Origin: Betaproteobacteria bacterium
GTDB lineage: Bacteria > Pseudomonadota > Gammaproteobacteria > Burkholderiales > Casimicrobiaceae
Length of the DNA: 64,000 nucleotides
Reading direction: 5' to 3'
Assembly: GCA_016716425.1 (NCBI GenBank)
Contig: JADJWJ010000007.1
Coordinates: 1-64,000, forward strand
Shown: positions 16,824 to 25,730 of the stretch, piece after piece
Numbering within the stretch: position 1 is the first letter of the stretch
How the letters are laid out: the number at the start of each line of letters is the position of its first letter
Made by a program: the position numbers and the translations under genes
The notes under the pieces: generated by a model
Told to the model about the DNA's origin: nothing
What the model saw: the letters and a program-made list of their open reading frames with translations, nothing else
Databases searched by the model: none

Positions 16824-17936
16824 CTAGGCGTACCGGCCGAGCGTCTCCAGCAGCGCGTTGTTCTCGGCGGGGGTGCCGATCGTGATGCGCAGGCAGTTCG
16901 CGAGCAGCGGGTGCCAGCCGCCCACGTTCTTGACCAGGATGCCGGCGTCCTTCAGCGTCGCGAACCACGCGTCGGCGTCCGGCACGCGCGCGAGGACGAA
17001 GTTCGCGTGCGACGGGAACACCGCCACGCGGCGCAAGCCGGCGAGCGCCGCGGCGACGCGCGCACGCTCGCGGCGGATCGCCGCTGCCTGCTCCGCCAGC
17101 AGGTCGCCGTGCGCGAGCAGCACCGGCACGACCGCCTGCGTGAGCGCGTTCACGTTGTACGGCGGGCGCACCTTGTCGAGCTCGGCGATCCACGCCGGAT
17201 GCGCCGCCGCGTACCCCAGCCGCACGCCGGCCATGCCGATCTTCGACACCGTGCGCACGACGATGAGGTTGGGGAACTCGAGGACCCGCGGCAGGAACGA
17301 CGCATCGGCGAACGCGTAGTACGCCTCGTCGACCGCGACGATGCCGGGCGCGGCACGAATGATGCGCTCGACGTCCTCCGCCGCGAACAGCGTGCCCGTC
17401 GGATTGTTCGGGTACGCGAGCCATACCAGCGCGGGGCGCTCGCGCGCGATCGCCGTCAGCATCGCGTCGACGTCGAGCGTCAGGTCGGCGGCGAGCGGCA
17501 CGCCGACGAAGCGCAGGTTGGCGAGCTCCGCGTTGGTCCGGTACAGGACGAACGACGGGTCGGGCGCCAGCACGACGGCGCCGGGCTTGGCGACGACGGC
17601 GGTCAGCATGGTCAGGAGTTCGTCCGACCCGTTGCCCAGCAGCAGCGCGACGTCGTCGGGCAGCGCGAGCGATCGCCGCAGCGCCGCCTTCAACTCGTCG
17701 CCGGCGCCGTCCGGATAGCGGTTGATGCGCACGTTCGCGACCGCCGCCGCGATCGCGGCACGGGCCTCTCCGGTGAGCCCGTACGGGTTCTCCATCGCGT
17801 CGAGCTTGATCATCCCGACCGCCTTCGCGACCGGATAAGCGGCCATCGCGCGGATCTTCGGCCGAACGGTCGCCTTGACGCGAGCGGCGACTTCGCCGGG
17901 GTCGGCGTGCGGCCGGGGGGCGCGCGGGTCGTTCAT
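16824..17936 (-). CDS. hisC: Histidinol-phosphate aminotransferase
   Basis: 370 aa, fold-type I PLP enzyme (step 7). Seen: KLDAMENPYGL, GNGSDELLTML, YPNNPTGTLF, VAVDEAYYAF, and the PLP lysine in TVSKIGMAGVRLGY, with R-binding residues in NCLRITIGTPAENN. Starts 7 bp after the EthD-family gene, so it is probably co-translated with it. Confidence 0.95.
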   Translation of the reverse strand: MNDPRAPRPHADPGEVAARVKATVRPKIRAMAAYPVAKAVGMIKLDAMENPYGLTGEARAAIAAAVANVRINRYPDGAGDELKAALRRSLALPDDVALLLGNGSDELLTMLTAVVAKPGAVVLAPDPSFVLYRTNAELANLRFVGVPLAADLTLDVDAMLTAIARERPALVWLAYPNNPTGTLFAAEDVERIIRAAPGIVAVDEAYYAFADASFLPRVLEFPNLIVVRTVSKIGMAGVRLGYAAAHPAWIAELDKVRPPYNVNALTQAVVPVLLAHGDLLAEQAAAIRRERARVAAALAGLRRVAVFPSHANFVLARVPDADAWFATLKDAGILVKNVGGWHPLLANCLRITIGTPAENNALLETLGRYA

Positions 17937-17943
17937 CGCCGGG

Positions 17944-18252
17944 TCATACGCTGCGCGTATCGGAGAAGTAGATCTCGGCGCCGCCGGTCGCGAAATGCGC
18001 GAGGTCGTTGGCGGTTGCCTGGCCTTCGGGTGAGCCGAGCGCCGCGTGGACCGCCGCCATCGAGTCGAACGTGAGCGTGGCGATCAGGTGGTAGGGCGCC
18101 GAGCCGTCGTACGAGTGGATCGGGCCGCGCGTCACCTCGTAGTGGCGCAAACCCGGGATCTTCTTCGCGATCGGCACGTGCGTGCCGAAGTAGTAGCGGT
18201 CGAATGCCGCCGCGTCCGTCGGGGTCTTGTACATCGCAATGACCTTGGCCAT
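17944..18252 (-). CDS. EthD-family small protein inside the his operon
   Basis: 102 aa, a ferredoxin-like alpha/beta EthD fold: AKVIAMYKTPTDAAAFDRYY, FGTHVPIAKKIPGLRHYEVT and YHLIATLTFDSMAAVHAAL are the family's usual pieces. EthD proteins were named from an ether-degradation cluster; most have unknown function, and some related dimeric folds act as monooxygenases or isomerases. A GAGGGAGA Shine-Dalgarno stands before the ATG. It has 10-bp and 7-bp gaps to hisD and hisC, so it is part of the operon, where I know of no role for it. Confidence 0.8.
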   Translation of the reverse strand: MAKVIAMYKTPTDAAAFDRYYFGTHVPIAKKIPGLRHYEVTRGPIHSYDGSAPYHLIATLTFDSMAAVHAALGSPEGQATANDLAHFATGGAEIYFSDTRSV

Positions 18253-18262
18253 GTTGTCTCCC

Positions 18263-19594
18263 TCAGGACTTCGTGACGCGCGCCTCGGCGGACCGCGCGT
18301 GCGCGGTCAGTCCTTCGCCGTGCGCGAGCGTGGCCGCGACCGGGCCGAGCGTCTGCGCGGCGGCGCGGGTGAGCTTCAGCACGCTCGACCGCTTCTCGAA
18401 GTCGTAGACGCCGAGCGGCGAGGAGAACCGCGCGGTGCGTCCCGTGGGCAGCACGTGGTTGGGACCCGCGCAGTAGTCGCCGAGCGCCTCCGAAGCGTAA
18501 TGCCCCATGAAGATTGCACCCGCATGACGGATCAGCGGCAGCAGCGCGTCGGGGTCGGCGACCGCAAGTTCGAGGTGCTCCGGCGCGATCCGGTTGACGA
18601 CCGCACAGGCGTCGGCCAGGTCGCGGGTCGTCACCAGTGCGCCGCGGCGGGAAAGCGACGCCGCGATGATCTGCGCGCGCGGCATCTCCGCGATGAGCCG
18701 CTGCGCGCTCGCCGCCACGCGGTCCGCGAGCCCGGCGTCGGGGGTCAACAGGATCGCCTGCGCCATCTCGTCGTGCTCGGCTTGCGAGAAGAGGTCGAGC
18801 GCGATCCAGTCGGGATTCGCGGTCGCGTCGGCAACGACGACGATCTCCGACACCCCGGCCACCATGTCGATGCCCACGACGCCGAACACGCGGCGCTTGG
18901 CCGCGGCGACGTACGCGTTGCCGGGACCGCAGATCTTGTCGACCGCCGGGATCGTCGCGGTGCCGTATGCGAGCGCCGCGACCGCCTGCGCGCCGCCGAC
19001 GGTGAACGCGCGCGTGACGCCGGCGACGTGCGCCGCCGCGAGCACCAGCGGATTGCGCACGCCGTCGGGCGTGGGCACGACCATGACGATTTCCGCCACA
19101 CCGGCGACGTGCGCCGGAATCGCGTTCATCAGCACCGAGGACGGATACGCGGCCTTGCCGCCGGGCACGTAGATGCCGACGCGATCGAGCGGCGTCACGC
19201 GCTGCCCGAGCTCGCTGCCGTCGGCGTCGGTGATGCGAAAGCCCTGGCCTTTCTGGCGCTCGTGGTAGACGCGGACCCGCTCCGCCGCACGCGTGAGCGC
19301 AGCGCGCTGGTCGGCCGGGAGCGCCGCGAAAGCGTCGCGCATCGCCGCCGCCGGGATTTCGAGCGCGGCGGCATCGCGCACCGCGAGACGATCGAAGCGA
19401 AGCGTGTACTCGAGGACGGCGGCGTCGCCGCGGACGCGCACGTCGGCGACGATCGCGGCGACCGCGGTGTCGATCGCCGCATCCTGCGCGGACTCGAAGG
19501 CGATCAGCGCGTCCAGCGCGCCGGCGAAGTCTGGTGCCGCGGTGTCGAGGCGGCGCAACGCGAGCGGCGCCAACGAACCTGGAGACGACTTCAT
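18263..19594 (-). CDS. hisD: Histidinol dehydrogenase
   Basis: 443 aa, zinc- and NAD-dependent, oxidises histidinol to histidine (steps 9-10). Seen: VGIYVPGGKAAYPSSVLMNA, TPDGVRNPLVLAAAHVAGV, KICGPGNAYVAAAKR, the zinc and catalytic region in SQAEHDEMAQ, NRIAPEHLEL, and the C-terminal GDYCAGPNHVLPTGRTARF. The ATG at 19594 is chosen because it lies 1 bp after the hisG stop. Confidence 0.96.
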   Translation of the reverse strand: MKSSPGSLAPLALRRLDTAAPDFAGALDALIAFESAQDAAIDTAVAAIVADVRVRGDAAVLEYTLRFDRLAVRDAAALEIPAAAMRDAFAALPADQRAALTRAAERVRVYHERQKGQGFRITDADGSELGQRVTPLDRVGIYVPGGKAAYPSSVLMNAIPAHVAGVAEIVMVVPTPDGVRNPLVLAAAHVAGVTRAFTVGGAQAVAALAYGTATIPAVDKICGPGNAYVAAAKRRVFGVVGIDMVAGVSEIVVVADATANPDWIALDLFSQAEHDEMAQAILLTPDAGLADRVAASAQRLIAEMPRAQIIAASLSRRGALVTTRDLADACAVVNRIAPEHLELAVADPDALLPLIRHAGAIFMGHYASEALGDYCAGPNHVLPTGRTARFSSPLGVYDFEKRSSVLKLTRAAAQTLGPVAATLAHGEGLTAHARSAEARVTKS

Positions 19595-19595
19595 C

Positions 19596-20252
19596 CTACG
19601 CCGCCTGGCCGGCGTGCACGGCCCCCGCCAGCGCATCGATCAAAGGCTGCATCGCCGCGCGCTTCAGCTTGAGCGCGCCCGGGTGGACGACGAGGCGCGA
19701 CGTGATCGGCATGATGTCCTCGACGGCGACCAGGTCGTTCGCCTTCAGCGTGTTGCCGGTCGAGACCAGGTCGACGATCGCGTCGGCGAGGCCGGCGAGC
19801 GGCGCCAGTTCCATCGACCCGTACAGCTTGATGAGGTCGACGTGCATGCCCTTCGCCGCGAAGTGCTCGCGCGCCGTGCGTACGTACTTGGTCGCCACGC
19901 GGATGCGCGCGCCGCGCTGGACGGTACCTGCCCAGTCGTACGAGCGCATCGTCGCGACGACCAGCCGGCAGCGGCCGATGCCGAGGTCGAGCGGCTGGTA
20001 GAGCCCCTCGCCGCCGTGTTCGAGCAGCACGTCCTTGCCGGCCACGCCCGCGTCGGCGGCGCCGTACTGCACGTAGGTCGGGACGTCGGTCGGGCGCACG
20101 ACGACGAACGACACGCCGGGCCGGCTGGTCGGCAGGATCAGCTTGCGCGACGTCTCGGGGTTCTCGGCCGGTACGATGCCCGCTTGCGCGAACAGCGGCA
20201 GCGCTTCGTCGAGAATGCGACCCTTGGCAAGAGCGATCGTGAGCGTGGACAC
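19596..20252 (-). CDS. hisG: ATP phosphoribosyltransferase, short (HisZ-dependent) form
   Basis: About 218 aa from the GTG at 20252 (VSTLTIALAKGRILDEALPL); a TTG at 20279 would add nine residues. First and committed step of histidine synthesis. The short form lacks the C-terminal regulatory ACT-like domain and needs HisZ, a HisRS paralogue, which is not in this window. Motifs: VRPTDVPTYVQYGAADAGVA, GKDVLLEHG, and the PRPP loop DAIVDLVSTGNTLKAND. First gene of the his operon; the upstream region holds a REP-like element and then guaD. Confidence 0.94.
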   Translation of the reverse strand: MSTLTIALAKGRILDEALPLFAQAGIVPAENPETSRKLILPTSRPGVSFVVVRPTDVPTYVQYGAADAGVAGKDVLLEHGGEGLYQPLDLGIGRCRLVVATMRSYDWAGTVQRGARIRVATKYVRTAREHFAAKGMHVDLIKLYGSMELAPLAGLADAIVDLVSTGNTLKANDLVAVEDIMPITSRLVVHPGALKLKRAAMQPLIDALAGAVHAGQAA

Positions 20253-20350
20253 CGGGATTTTTCGCTTGGGGAAGGGCAACCATTCTACCTCGGCACCCCT
20301 CGGCCCCGTCCGGCCTGCGCACCGGGAATCGGGATCGGGGCCGCGCTTCG

Positions 20351-20431
20351 GGAAAGAGGGTCAGAGTCGTCTTTCCGCGCACGCCACTGCACGACACGAC
20401 GGCGTTGGGCACAATTCGGGTCTGACCCTCA
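20351..20431. repeat. REP-like inverted repeat between guaD and hisG
   Basis: GAGGGTCAGA (20356-20365) and TCTGACCCTC (20421-20430) are perfect complements, with GGAAAGA and TCTTTCC as an inner pair. GGGTCAGA ends of this kind are common in REP/RAYT-type elements in proteobacteria. The TGA stop of guaD (20431-20429) is the first triplet of the element. A related element lies at 34219-34270. Confidence 0.6.
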
Positions 20432-21745
20432 CTTGCCCGACTCCCGGTCGTGCACCAGCCTCCCGGCAACGTACGTCGCTCGGATCGCGCGATCGTCGCC
20501 GAGCGCCATCTGTACCGCCAGCGCTTCGTCGATGCCGTCGATCTCGCGCATCCGGAAGTCGATCAGCGGCGTCGAGTTGAGGTCGAGCACGGTCAGGTCC
20601 GCGTCCATGCCGGGCGCGACGCTGCCGATGCGATCGTCGACGCCGAGTGCACGCGCGGCGCCGCGCGTGGCGAGGTAGAGCGCGCCGGACGGCGACAGCG
20701 GCGCACCGGCCAACTGCGCCACTTCGCACGCCGCCTGCATCGTCCGCAGCATCGAGAGGCTGGTCCCGCCGCCGACGTCCGTCGCGAGGCCCACGCGCAC
20801 GGGCCGCTGCGGGTCCGTGGCGGCCGCGAGCCGGAAGAGGCCGCTGCCGAGGAAGTTGTTCGATGTCGGGCAGTGCGCGAGCGCCGTGCCCGACTCGTGC
20901 AGCGCCCGGAAGTCGGCCTCGCTCAGGTGGACACCGTGGCCGTAGATCGTGCGCGCGCCGGTCAAGCCGTGCTTCGCGTACACGTCGAGGTACGACGCGG
21001 ACCCCGGGAACAATTCGGCGACGCGCGCGATCTCGGCCCGGTTCTCGGACAGGTGCGACTGCACGTACGCGTCCGGATGCTCGCGCTTCAACGCACCGGC
21101 GGCGGCAAGCTGCGCCGGGCTCGACGTCACCGCGAAGCGTGGCGTGATCGCATAGGCGAGCCGGCCGCGGCCGTGCCAGCGCGCGATCAGCCGCTTCGAC
21201 TCGTCGTAGCCGCGCTGCGCGGTGTCGAGCAGCGCAGCCGGTGCGTTGCGGTCCATCAGCGCTTTGCCCGCGATGAGCCGCAGGCCGAGCGCGTCCGCCT
21301 CCTCGAACAGCGCATCGACGGATGCCGCGTGCACGGTTGCGAAGACCGCAGCGGAGGTGATGCCGTTGCGCAGGTTCTCGCGCAGGTAGACGCGCGCCAC
21401 GGTGCGCGCGTAGGTCGCGTCGGCGTAGCGCTCCTCCGCCGGAAACGTGTACGTCGCGAGCCAGTCGAGCAGCGGCAGGCCGCCGGCGCCGATGATCGGC
21501 AGTTGCGGGTAGTGCACGTGCGCGTCGACGAAGCCCGCCGTGATCAGCGCGTTCGCGTACGCGGTCACCGGCGCGTCGGCCGGCAGCCGCCGCGCCAGGT
21601 CCGTCGCCGGACCGCAGTCGCGGATGCGGCCGTCCTCGACGACGACGATCGCGTCGGGCTCGTAGCGGCGCGCGGCGGCGACGCCGTCGGCGAACGGGTC
21701 GCCGGCAAACGTGACCAGCGCCCCCCGCAGCGCAAACGACGTCAT
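20429..21745 (-). CDS. guaD: Guanine deaminase
   Basis: 438 aa amidohydrolase that converts guanine to xanthine. Metal ligands His76 and His78 in VDAHVHYPQ, a later His in SHLSENRAEI, HGVHLSE, and the Asp in GLATDVGGGTSLSML. The PLLDWLATYTFPAEERYAD segment and ALAHCPTSNNFLGSGLF are specific to guanine deaminases within the superfamily. It starts at the ATG at 21745, the first in frame with homology. The gene belongs to the block that separates hisG from murA. No purine-catabolism partners are nearby. Confidence 0.92.
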   Translation of the reverse strand: MTSFALRGALVTFAGDPFADGVAAARRYEPDAIVVVEDGRIRDCGPATDLARRLPADAPVTAYANALITAGFVDAHVHYPQLPIIGAGGLPLLDWLATYTFPAEERYADATYARTVARVYLRENLRNGITSAAVFATVHAASVDALFEEADALGLRLIAGKALMDRNAPAALLDTAQRGYDESKRLIARWHGRGRLAYAITPRFAVTSSPAQLAAAGALKREHPDAYVQSHLSENRAEIARVAELFPGSASYLDVYAKHGLTGARTIYGHGVHLSEADFRALHESGTALAHCPTSNNFLGSGLFRLAAATDPQRPVRVGLATDVGGGTSLSMLRTMQAACEVAQLAGAPLSPSGALYLATRGAARALGVDDRIGSVAPGMDADLTVLDLNSTPLIDFRMREIDGIDEALAVQMALGDDRAIRATYVAGRLVHDRESGK

Positions 21746-21860
21746 GGCGGCGGCTTGCGCACGCCATGCGGCACGGCGGCATCCGCGTCGGCGCGACTTG
21801 GCCGGAGCATCCGCTCGCACGCCGACCCGGGCAACGTTCGGCGGGTCTCCGTCCAGTTCT

Positions 21861-22172
21861 TCACCATGGAAGTACCGCTTGAGCGAGGGACTGGCAGCAC
21901 GGACGCCCGGCAGCCACCGCCGAATGGGCTTCGGGTCGTCGGGAACCGGTAGTCAAGATGCGCATACACGAACCTCGGGTATGGGGAACCGGCACGCTTC
22001 GCTCGATCGCGTGACCGCGGCGATCATCGACCACGCTGAACGACGCGTCGTCCGCATTCACTCGGACGGTCGCGGCGTGGCCCGCCTGGAACTCGGCCAG
22101 CGAGTACAGCGCAAAAGCACGTACAGCGCAGGCAGTGGGGTCCGGCGGGCCTGATCTGGCTGCGTCGCTCAT
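21861..22172 (-). pseudogene. Decayed GyrB-like ATP-binding domain
   Basis: The ATG at 22172 begins a frame (MSDAARSGPPDPTACAVRAF) that continues through FQAGHAATVRVNADDASFSV, then VVDDRRGHAIERSV. This resembles the Bergerat-fold ATPase of small GyrB-like proteins, where the strand FSVxDDGRGHAI carries the conserved Asp and GRG. Here the GRG is RRG. A one-base shift near 21995 is then needed to read the next family segment (PYPRFVYAHLDYRF), and no further homology follows. It is a truncated, frameshifted remnant upstream of guaD. Confidence 0.5.
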
Positions 22173-22279
22173 GAAGGGGAGGCGGAGAACCGCGTTGCGT
22201 GCCGCCAACACCCCGGTTCGGCGGAGGCCCGCAGCACCGTCGGCGGCGACCGGCTGCCCGGGCGGCGACCTTGGCAACG

Positions 22280-22978
22280 TCAGGCTCTTCCTCTCCTTTC
22301 GAGATAGCGCATCGCCAGCGACGCAAGGTCTTCGGGCTTCGCGCAGAATTGCTCGTCCATCCGCTCGAGATCGGCGGAGTCCTTTCCCGCGTCGAGAGCG
22401 AGCGACAGCCACCGCGCCGTTCGCTTCGCACCTATTGCACCGAGGGCCGCGAGCGCTTCCCGGGCACGCTCGACCCCCTTGTTTCCGAGGTACTGACCGA
22501 AGCCGCCGTTGTTGACGTCCGCTTCGAGTTCGCCGACCAATACGATCAAGCGATCATCCGGCGCCAATGCCGTGGCCCGCGGGTCCTCGCCCGGACCGAG
22601 GCCCTCGTAGCGGGCGTAGAACGCCGCCTGCAGCTTCGCAGCGCGTTTCTGCGCGCGGGTGCCCCACGGGGCACCTTCACGATACGACAGTCCCACTACT
22701 GCCATGGCCTCTGCGCCGGTGAACCACAACTCGAGCACGCGTGGGGGCGGGATCAGTACCCGCCACATGTAGGGCAGAGCCGCGAGGCGCTCCAGGCCAT
22801 GGCCGTGGGTGACCAGCGATTCGACCAGCGCCTCGGCTGCGCCGCACCCTTCGAATCGAAGCGTGTCCATGAGCAGATGCTCGATGGCATGCTGCTGCTG
22901 CTTTGCCTCCGGGCACCCGGGAGATAGTGCGAGCAGCCGATCCACCAGCACTGTCAGGCCCAGTCTCTCCATGCGCAT
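22280..22978 (-). CDS. DUF4375 (DMP19-like) protein
   Basis: 232 aa. The C-terminal half has the family pattern LVGELEADVNNGGFGQYLGN, then LAALGAIGAKRTA and repeated short helices; DUF4375 proteins share a nearly constant NGGF(D/S/G)QYF-like motif. Function unknown, cytosolic. The first about 100 residues (MRMERLGLTVLVDRLLALSP...) are helical with no recognised domain. No operon partners: 84 bp to the next gene upstream, and the downstream gene is decayed. Typical of accessory DNA. Confidence 0.65.
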   Translation of the reverse strand: MRMERLGLTVLVDRLLALSPGCPEAKQQQHAIEHLLMDTLRFEGCGAAEALVESLVTHGHGLERLAALPYMWRVLIPPPRVLELWFTGAEAMAVVGLSYREGAPWGTRAQKRAAKLQAAFYARYEGLGPGEDPRATALAPDDRLIVLVGELEADVNNGGFGQYLGNKGVERAREALAALGAIGAKRTARWLSLALDAGKDSADLERMDEQFCAKPEDLASLAMRYLERRGRA

Positions 22979-23062
22979 GCTCCGAACGCCGCCCGGCGTG
23001 AATGGTACCCGGCCGCCGAGGCCGGCGAAACCGCGCCGGGAGCGGCGCCGTTAACCGGCCGG

Positions 23063-23395
23063 TCAGGCATATCTGACAGCAACGTAGAGCGCGATGGGCA
23101 ACAGAACAACTGCGACCGTGACCGTGAAGCATCCGCGTCCGGTGCTGCGAGGAGTTGCATTGGCTCGCTGCGGATTGGCGCGCAACCATAGACGGTGGCA
23201 GGCGTCGCAGTACAGGCGCCTGGCACCGGACCTCCAGGCATTCTCCGAGCGCTCCGAGTGTCGCGCCACGACGCCGCAGCGGGAGCATCTGAACGTCGCG
23301 GTCGGGGGACGCCTGGGTCGGAAGAACAATCCCACGATCGCGATCACAACCAGTACCGACAGGATTACCGCGATCGCAGTGGCGGTCGGTGACAT
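23063..23395 (-). CDS. Small zinc-ribbon membrane protein
   Basis: 110 aa, no family recognised. An N-terminal membrane helix (AIAVILSVLVVIAIVGLFF) is followed by a cytosolic-type loop with two Cys pairs, FRCSRCG and YCDACHRLW, 20-odd residues apart, which probably bind zinc. A second helix (FTVTVAVVLLPIALYVAV) ends the protein. The layout suggests a small membrane-bound zinc ribbon. Stand-alone gene. Confidence 0.5.
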   Translation of the reverse strand: MSPTATAIAVILSVLVVIAIVGLFFRPRRPPTATFRCSRCGVVARHSERSENAWRSGARRLYCDACHRLWLRANPQRANATPRSTGRGCFTVTVAVVLLPIALYVAVRYA

Positions 23396-23915
23396 GAGCG
23401 CGTATGCCTAACGATCCGGACAAGCGGCCGGCGCGGGCCGCGGACCGAAGCCTGCCGGCATGCGGTGCCTGCCCGCGGTCCGGTTCACGCGGTGGTCGTG
23501 CCGCGCGGTCGCACAAAGTGGGTGCAATTGACGCACGGGTCATCCGAGCAACGCGGCCAGGCCGCAACGCGCCTTTGCCGCAGGCCAATGTCTCTGGCAG
23601 CGGCCGCCGAGATCGAGCCTGGTTCGCTCTCCGAGCGCGTCCGCCTTTCGGCGAGTGTGCGCAGTGCCAGCGCCAGGACACCCGCAACGGCCGCGTCTCG
23701 CGTTGTCCCGTACGCCGGAACGCCCGGCACGCGCGGGGCCTCCGCGAGCCAGCGCCGTCGGTCTCGGGTTCGCGTTCGGCGTCGAGGTCAACCGCAGTTC
23801 CCTCCGGTGCGCGCCGATTCCACGCCCGGCGCGGTGGCAACGCCCAACGATGCGCCGGCCGGCGGAGTTGCGGCGCCAAACGGCTCGCATTATGCCGGTC
23901 CGGTTCAAGCGCACG
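23396..23915. other. No supportable gene
   Basis: 520 bp in the accessory block. Open frames occur on both strands but none has a coherent protein pattern. A minus-strand frame near 23730-23485 has Cys and basic residues (PCVNCTHFVRPRG) and may be a scrap of a decayed gene. I see no repeats or hairpins of note. Confidence 0.4.
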
Positions 23916-24281
23916 TCAGAAGCCAAGTGTCGCGCCGCCAAAGGTCGTGGCCCAGGCAAAGACGAAAAGGGCGACAGCACCGACGACAAACGCTATCCAT
24001 GCAAGGCTGAGCAGAAAGCGTGGCCCGGCGAAAAAATATCGCGAGTTCTCCCCCAGCGTTGCGCTCAGGACCGAGGCTTGCACCAGAAACCCGAGAACCA
24101 CGCAAACGAAAAATGAGATCAGCGAGGTCTGAAGCGAGTTCTTGTACCGAGTCGCCTGCAGAAGCGGCTCGCCGGCCAGCGACGTGAACATGATGGTGAT
24201 CACGAACCCCAGGGCAGCGATGGCCAGGGTGACGAGGTGCTTGGCGACATCGAGGAACGCGGCCCTTCGGGAATCGTCCAT
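23916..24281 (-). CDS. Unknown membrane protein, three or four helices
   Basis: 121 aa, no family recognised. Helices at about 15-35 (LVTLAIAALGFVITIMFTSL), 50-72 (SLISFFVCVVLGFLVQASVL) and 88-113 (LLSLAWIAFVVGAVALFVF). The N-terminus, MDDSRRAAFLDVAKH, is cytosolic by the positive-inside rule. Stand-alone gene in the accessory block. Confidence 0.5.
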   Translation of the reverse strand: MDDSRRAAFLDVAKHLVTLAIAALGFVITIMFTSLAGEPLLQATRYKNSLQTSLISFFVCVVLGFLVQASVLSATLGENSRYFFAGPRFLLSLAWIAFVVGAVALFVFAWATTFGGATLGF

Positions 24282-24392
24282 ACGGCACCTCGGGTTCTGA
24301 CGTTCACGTCGAGCGGCGCGCCGCCCGGACTTGATCCAAGGACAAGCCGCGCCGGCGCATCCGCTCGAACACCGGGACCGGCCGCGCGTCGG

Positions 24393-24794
24393 TCAGACCG
24401 CACCGGCCGCCTCTTCGGTTGCGAACGCGAGCACGTGGCCGTCCGGATCGAGAGAGTACGCCGCCCGGTGCCCCCAGGAACGCAGGCTTGGGGGACTGAG
24501 CTCGACGGCACCAGCGGCGAGCGCGCGCGCGTGGTAAGTCGCAGCGTCGGGGAGTACCACGTAGAGCTCGACCCGCGGCACGCCGCGTGCCGCGGATGGA
24601 CTTGGTAGTTTCGCTCCGAGCAGTCGCTCGATCGCGGCCTCGGGCATCAGACCCAGGACCGCGCCCCCCGGCAAGGTGAACTCGGTCATCCCTGGTACGT
24701 TCAACCGGGGCGCGACGGCAAGCACCGCCGCGTAGAAGGCAGCGGCGCGCGGCTGATCCGCGACGTACAGGATGAAGTGCGAGGTGCCGCTCAT
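24393..24794 (-). CDS. VOC-superfamily (glyoxalase-like) protein
   Basis: 133 aa, two beta-alpha-beta-beta-beta units of the vicinal-oxygen-chelate fold: SHFILYVADQPRAAAFYAAV, LPGGAVLGLMPE, then RVELYVVLPDAATYHARALA and the final YSLDPDGHVLAFATE, whose Glu is the usual metal ligand. The first ligand position is unclear. VOC proteins range from glyoxalases to antibiotic-resistance proteins; nothing here decides which. Confidence 0.75.
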   Translation of the reverse strand: MSGTSHFILYVADQPRAAAFYAAVLAVAPRLNVPGMTEFTLPGGAVLGLMPEAAIERLLGAKLPSPSAARGVPRVELYVVLPDAATYHARALAAGAVELSPPSLRSWGHRAAYSLDPDGHVLAFATEEAAGAV

Positions 24795-24948
24795 CGCGTT
24801 CCATGCGACCTGACGCCCGAGTCAGGCCGGGCCGTCTTGCGGCCGCGGCATTGCGCCAGGATTTCCATGCGACGTCGCGGCCGCGAAACGGCCCCGGCAC
24901 GAACGAGTTGCCGGGAGGCACGCAGCGCCGCTGGCTCGTGCGATCACG

Positions 24949-25182
24949 TCAAGTACTCCGATCCCTGATCGCTTCACCGAAAACGGATATCGCATACAGG
25001 AGGAGGATTGCCGGCGTTGCCCACTGCGACACGAAATGGGCGAGCGCAGCGCAAGCGACTCCCACGAACACAACGCCGAACGGAGCAGAGAATCCCTTGG
25101 CGCCCGAGATGCGAACGCCGATCACGAAGATCAGCAAGGAGCCAAGTGTTCCGGCCAGGAAGTGCAGGGCAGCAATGAGCAT
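24949..25182 (-). CDS. Small unknown membrane protein
   Basis: 77 aa with two or three hydrophobic segments (LIAALHFLAGTLGSLLIFVI, FGVVFVGVACAALAHFV, TPAILLLYAISVF). No family recognised. It lies just upstream of the transposase remnants on the opposite strand. Confidence 0.4.
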   Translation of the reverse strand: MLIAALHFLAGTLGSLLIFVIGVRISGAKGFSAPFGVVFVGVACAALAHFVSQWATPAILLLYAISVFGEAIRDRST

Positions 25183-25334
25183 GCGGGTTTCGCTAGTCTG
25201 TCGCGCAACGCCTGAGCTCAGCGGTGCGTTGGCACCGGTGCCCGCGAGAGAGCGGCTGCGCAGCGACGCATCCGCCCTGTCGAATCAAGATGACTTCCCC
25301 TGCGCAGATCGGCAGCGGAGCGCCTCAAGTGAAC

Positions 25335-25690
25335 ATTCACGTTCATTCCCGGAGAGGGGCAGTCATGGCCGAGATTACTCCCGCGGGGCTGGATCTGGCA
25401 AAGCGCGTGGTGTCGCCGTGCGGACAAGAGGCCTCGCTGCGGTTGGTGGTACGGCGCCCGCGGTGGCGGGAGGGGCTCTGGTCTGATTCGCCCAGCGGTT
25501 GGCGTGTCTGGCGGGGATGCAGGCGCGCTCCGGTGCGCACTGGTTCGTTCGGGAGCGCTGCGCCCTCGGTCACACCGCGCGCATCATCGGGCCGGAGTTC
25601 GTGCAGCCGTTCCGGTCGTCCGGGAAGAACGACGTCCGCGATACGGCGGCGAGGAGAGTCCTGATGCGGACCGTTGGCATGCTGCTGCAA
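25335..25690 (+). mobile_element. IS110-family transposase remnant (N-terminal part)
   Basis: Plus strand, frame-broken. MAEITPAGLDLAKRVVSPCG is the IS110 opening, with the first catalytic Asp of the DEDD/RuvC-like nuclease in GLDLAK. The reading frame then shifts to ACLAGMQARSGAHWFVRERC, ALGHTARIIGPEFVQPF and SSGKNDVRDT, the standard (M)EACASAHHWAR...LGHTV...KNDxxDA series of IS110. The C-terminal Ser-containing Tnp_20 domain is missing. No terminal repeats are seen, as expected for IS110. Confidence 0.8.
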
Positions 25691-25730
25691 TTCGACTTGC
25701 AAAGGTGCCCGACATGGCTATCGTGGAGAG

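Noticed and set aside
23404..24132. A 242-codon plus-strand frame in the accessory block
   Set aside because: Low-information Arg/Pro/Ala text, overlapping the clear minus-strand membrane gene at 23916-24281.
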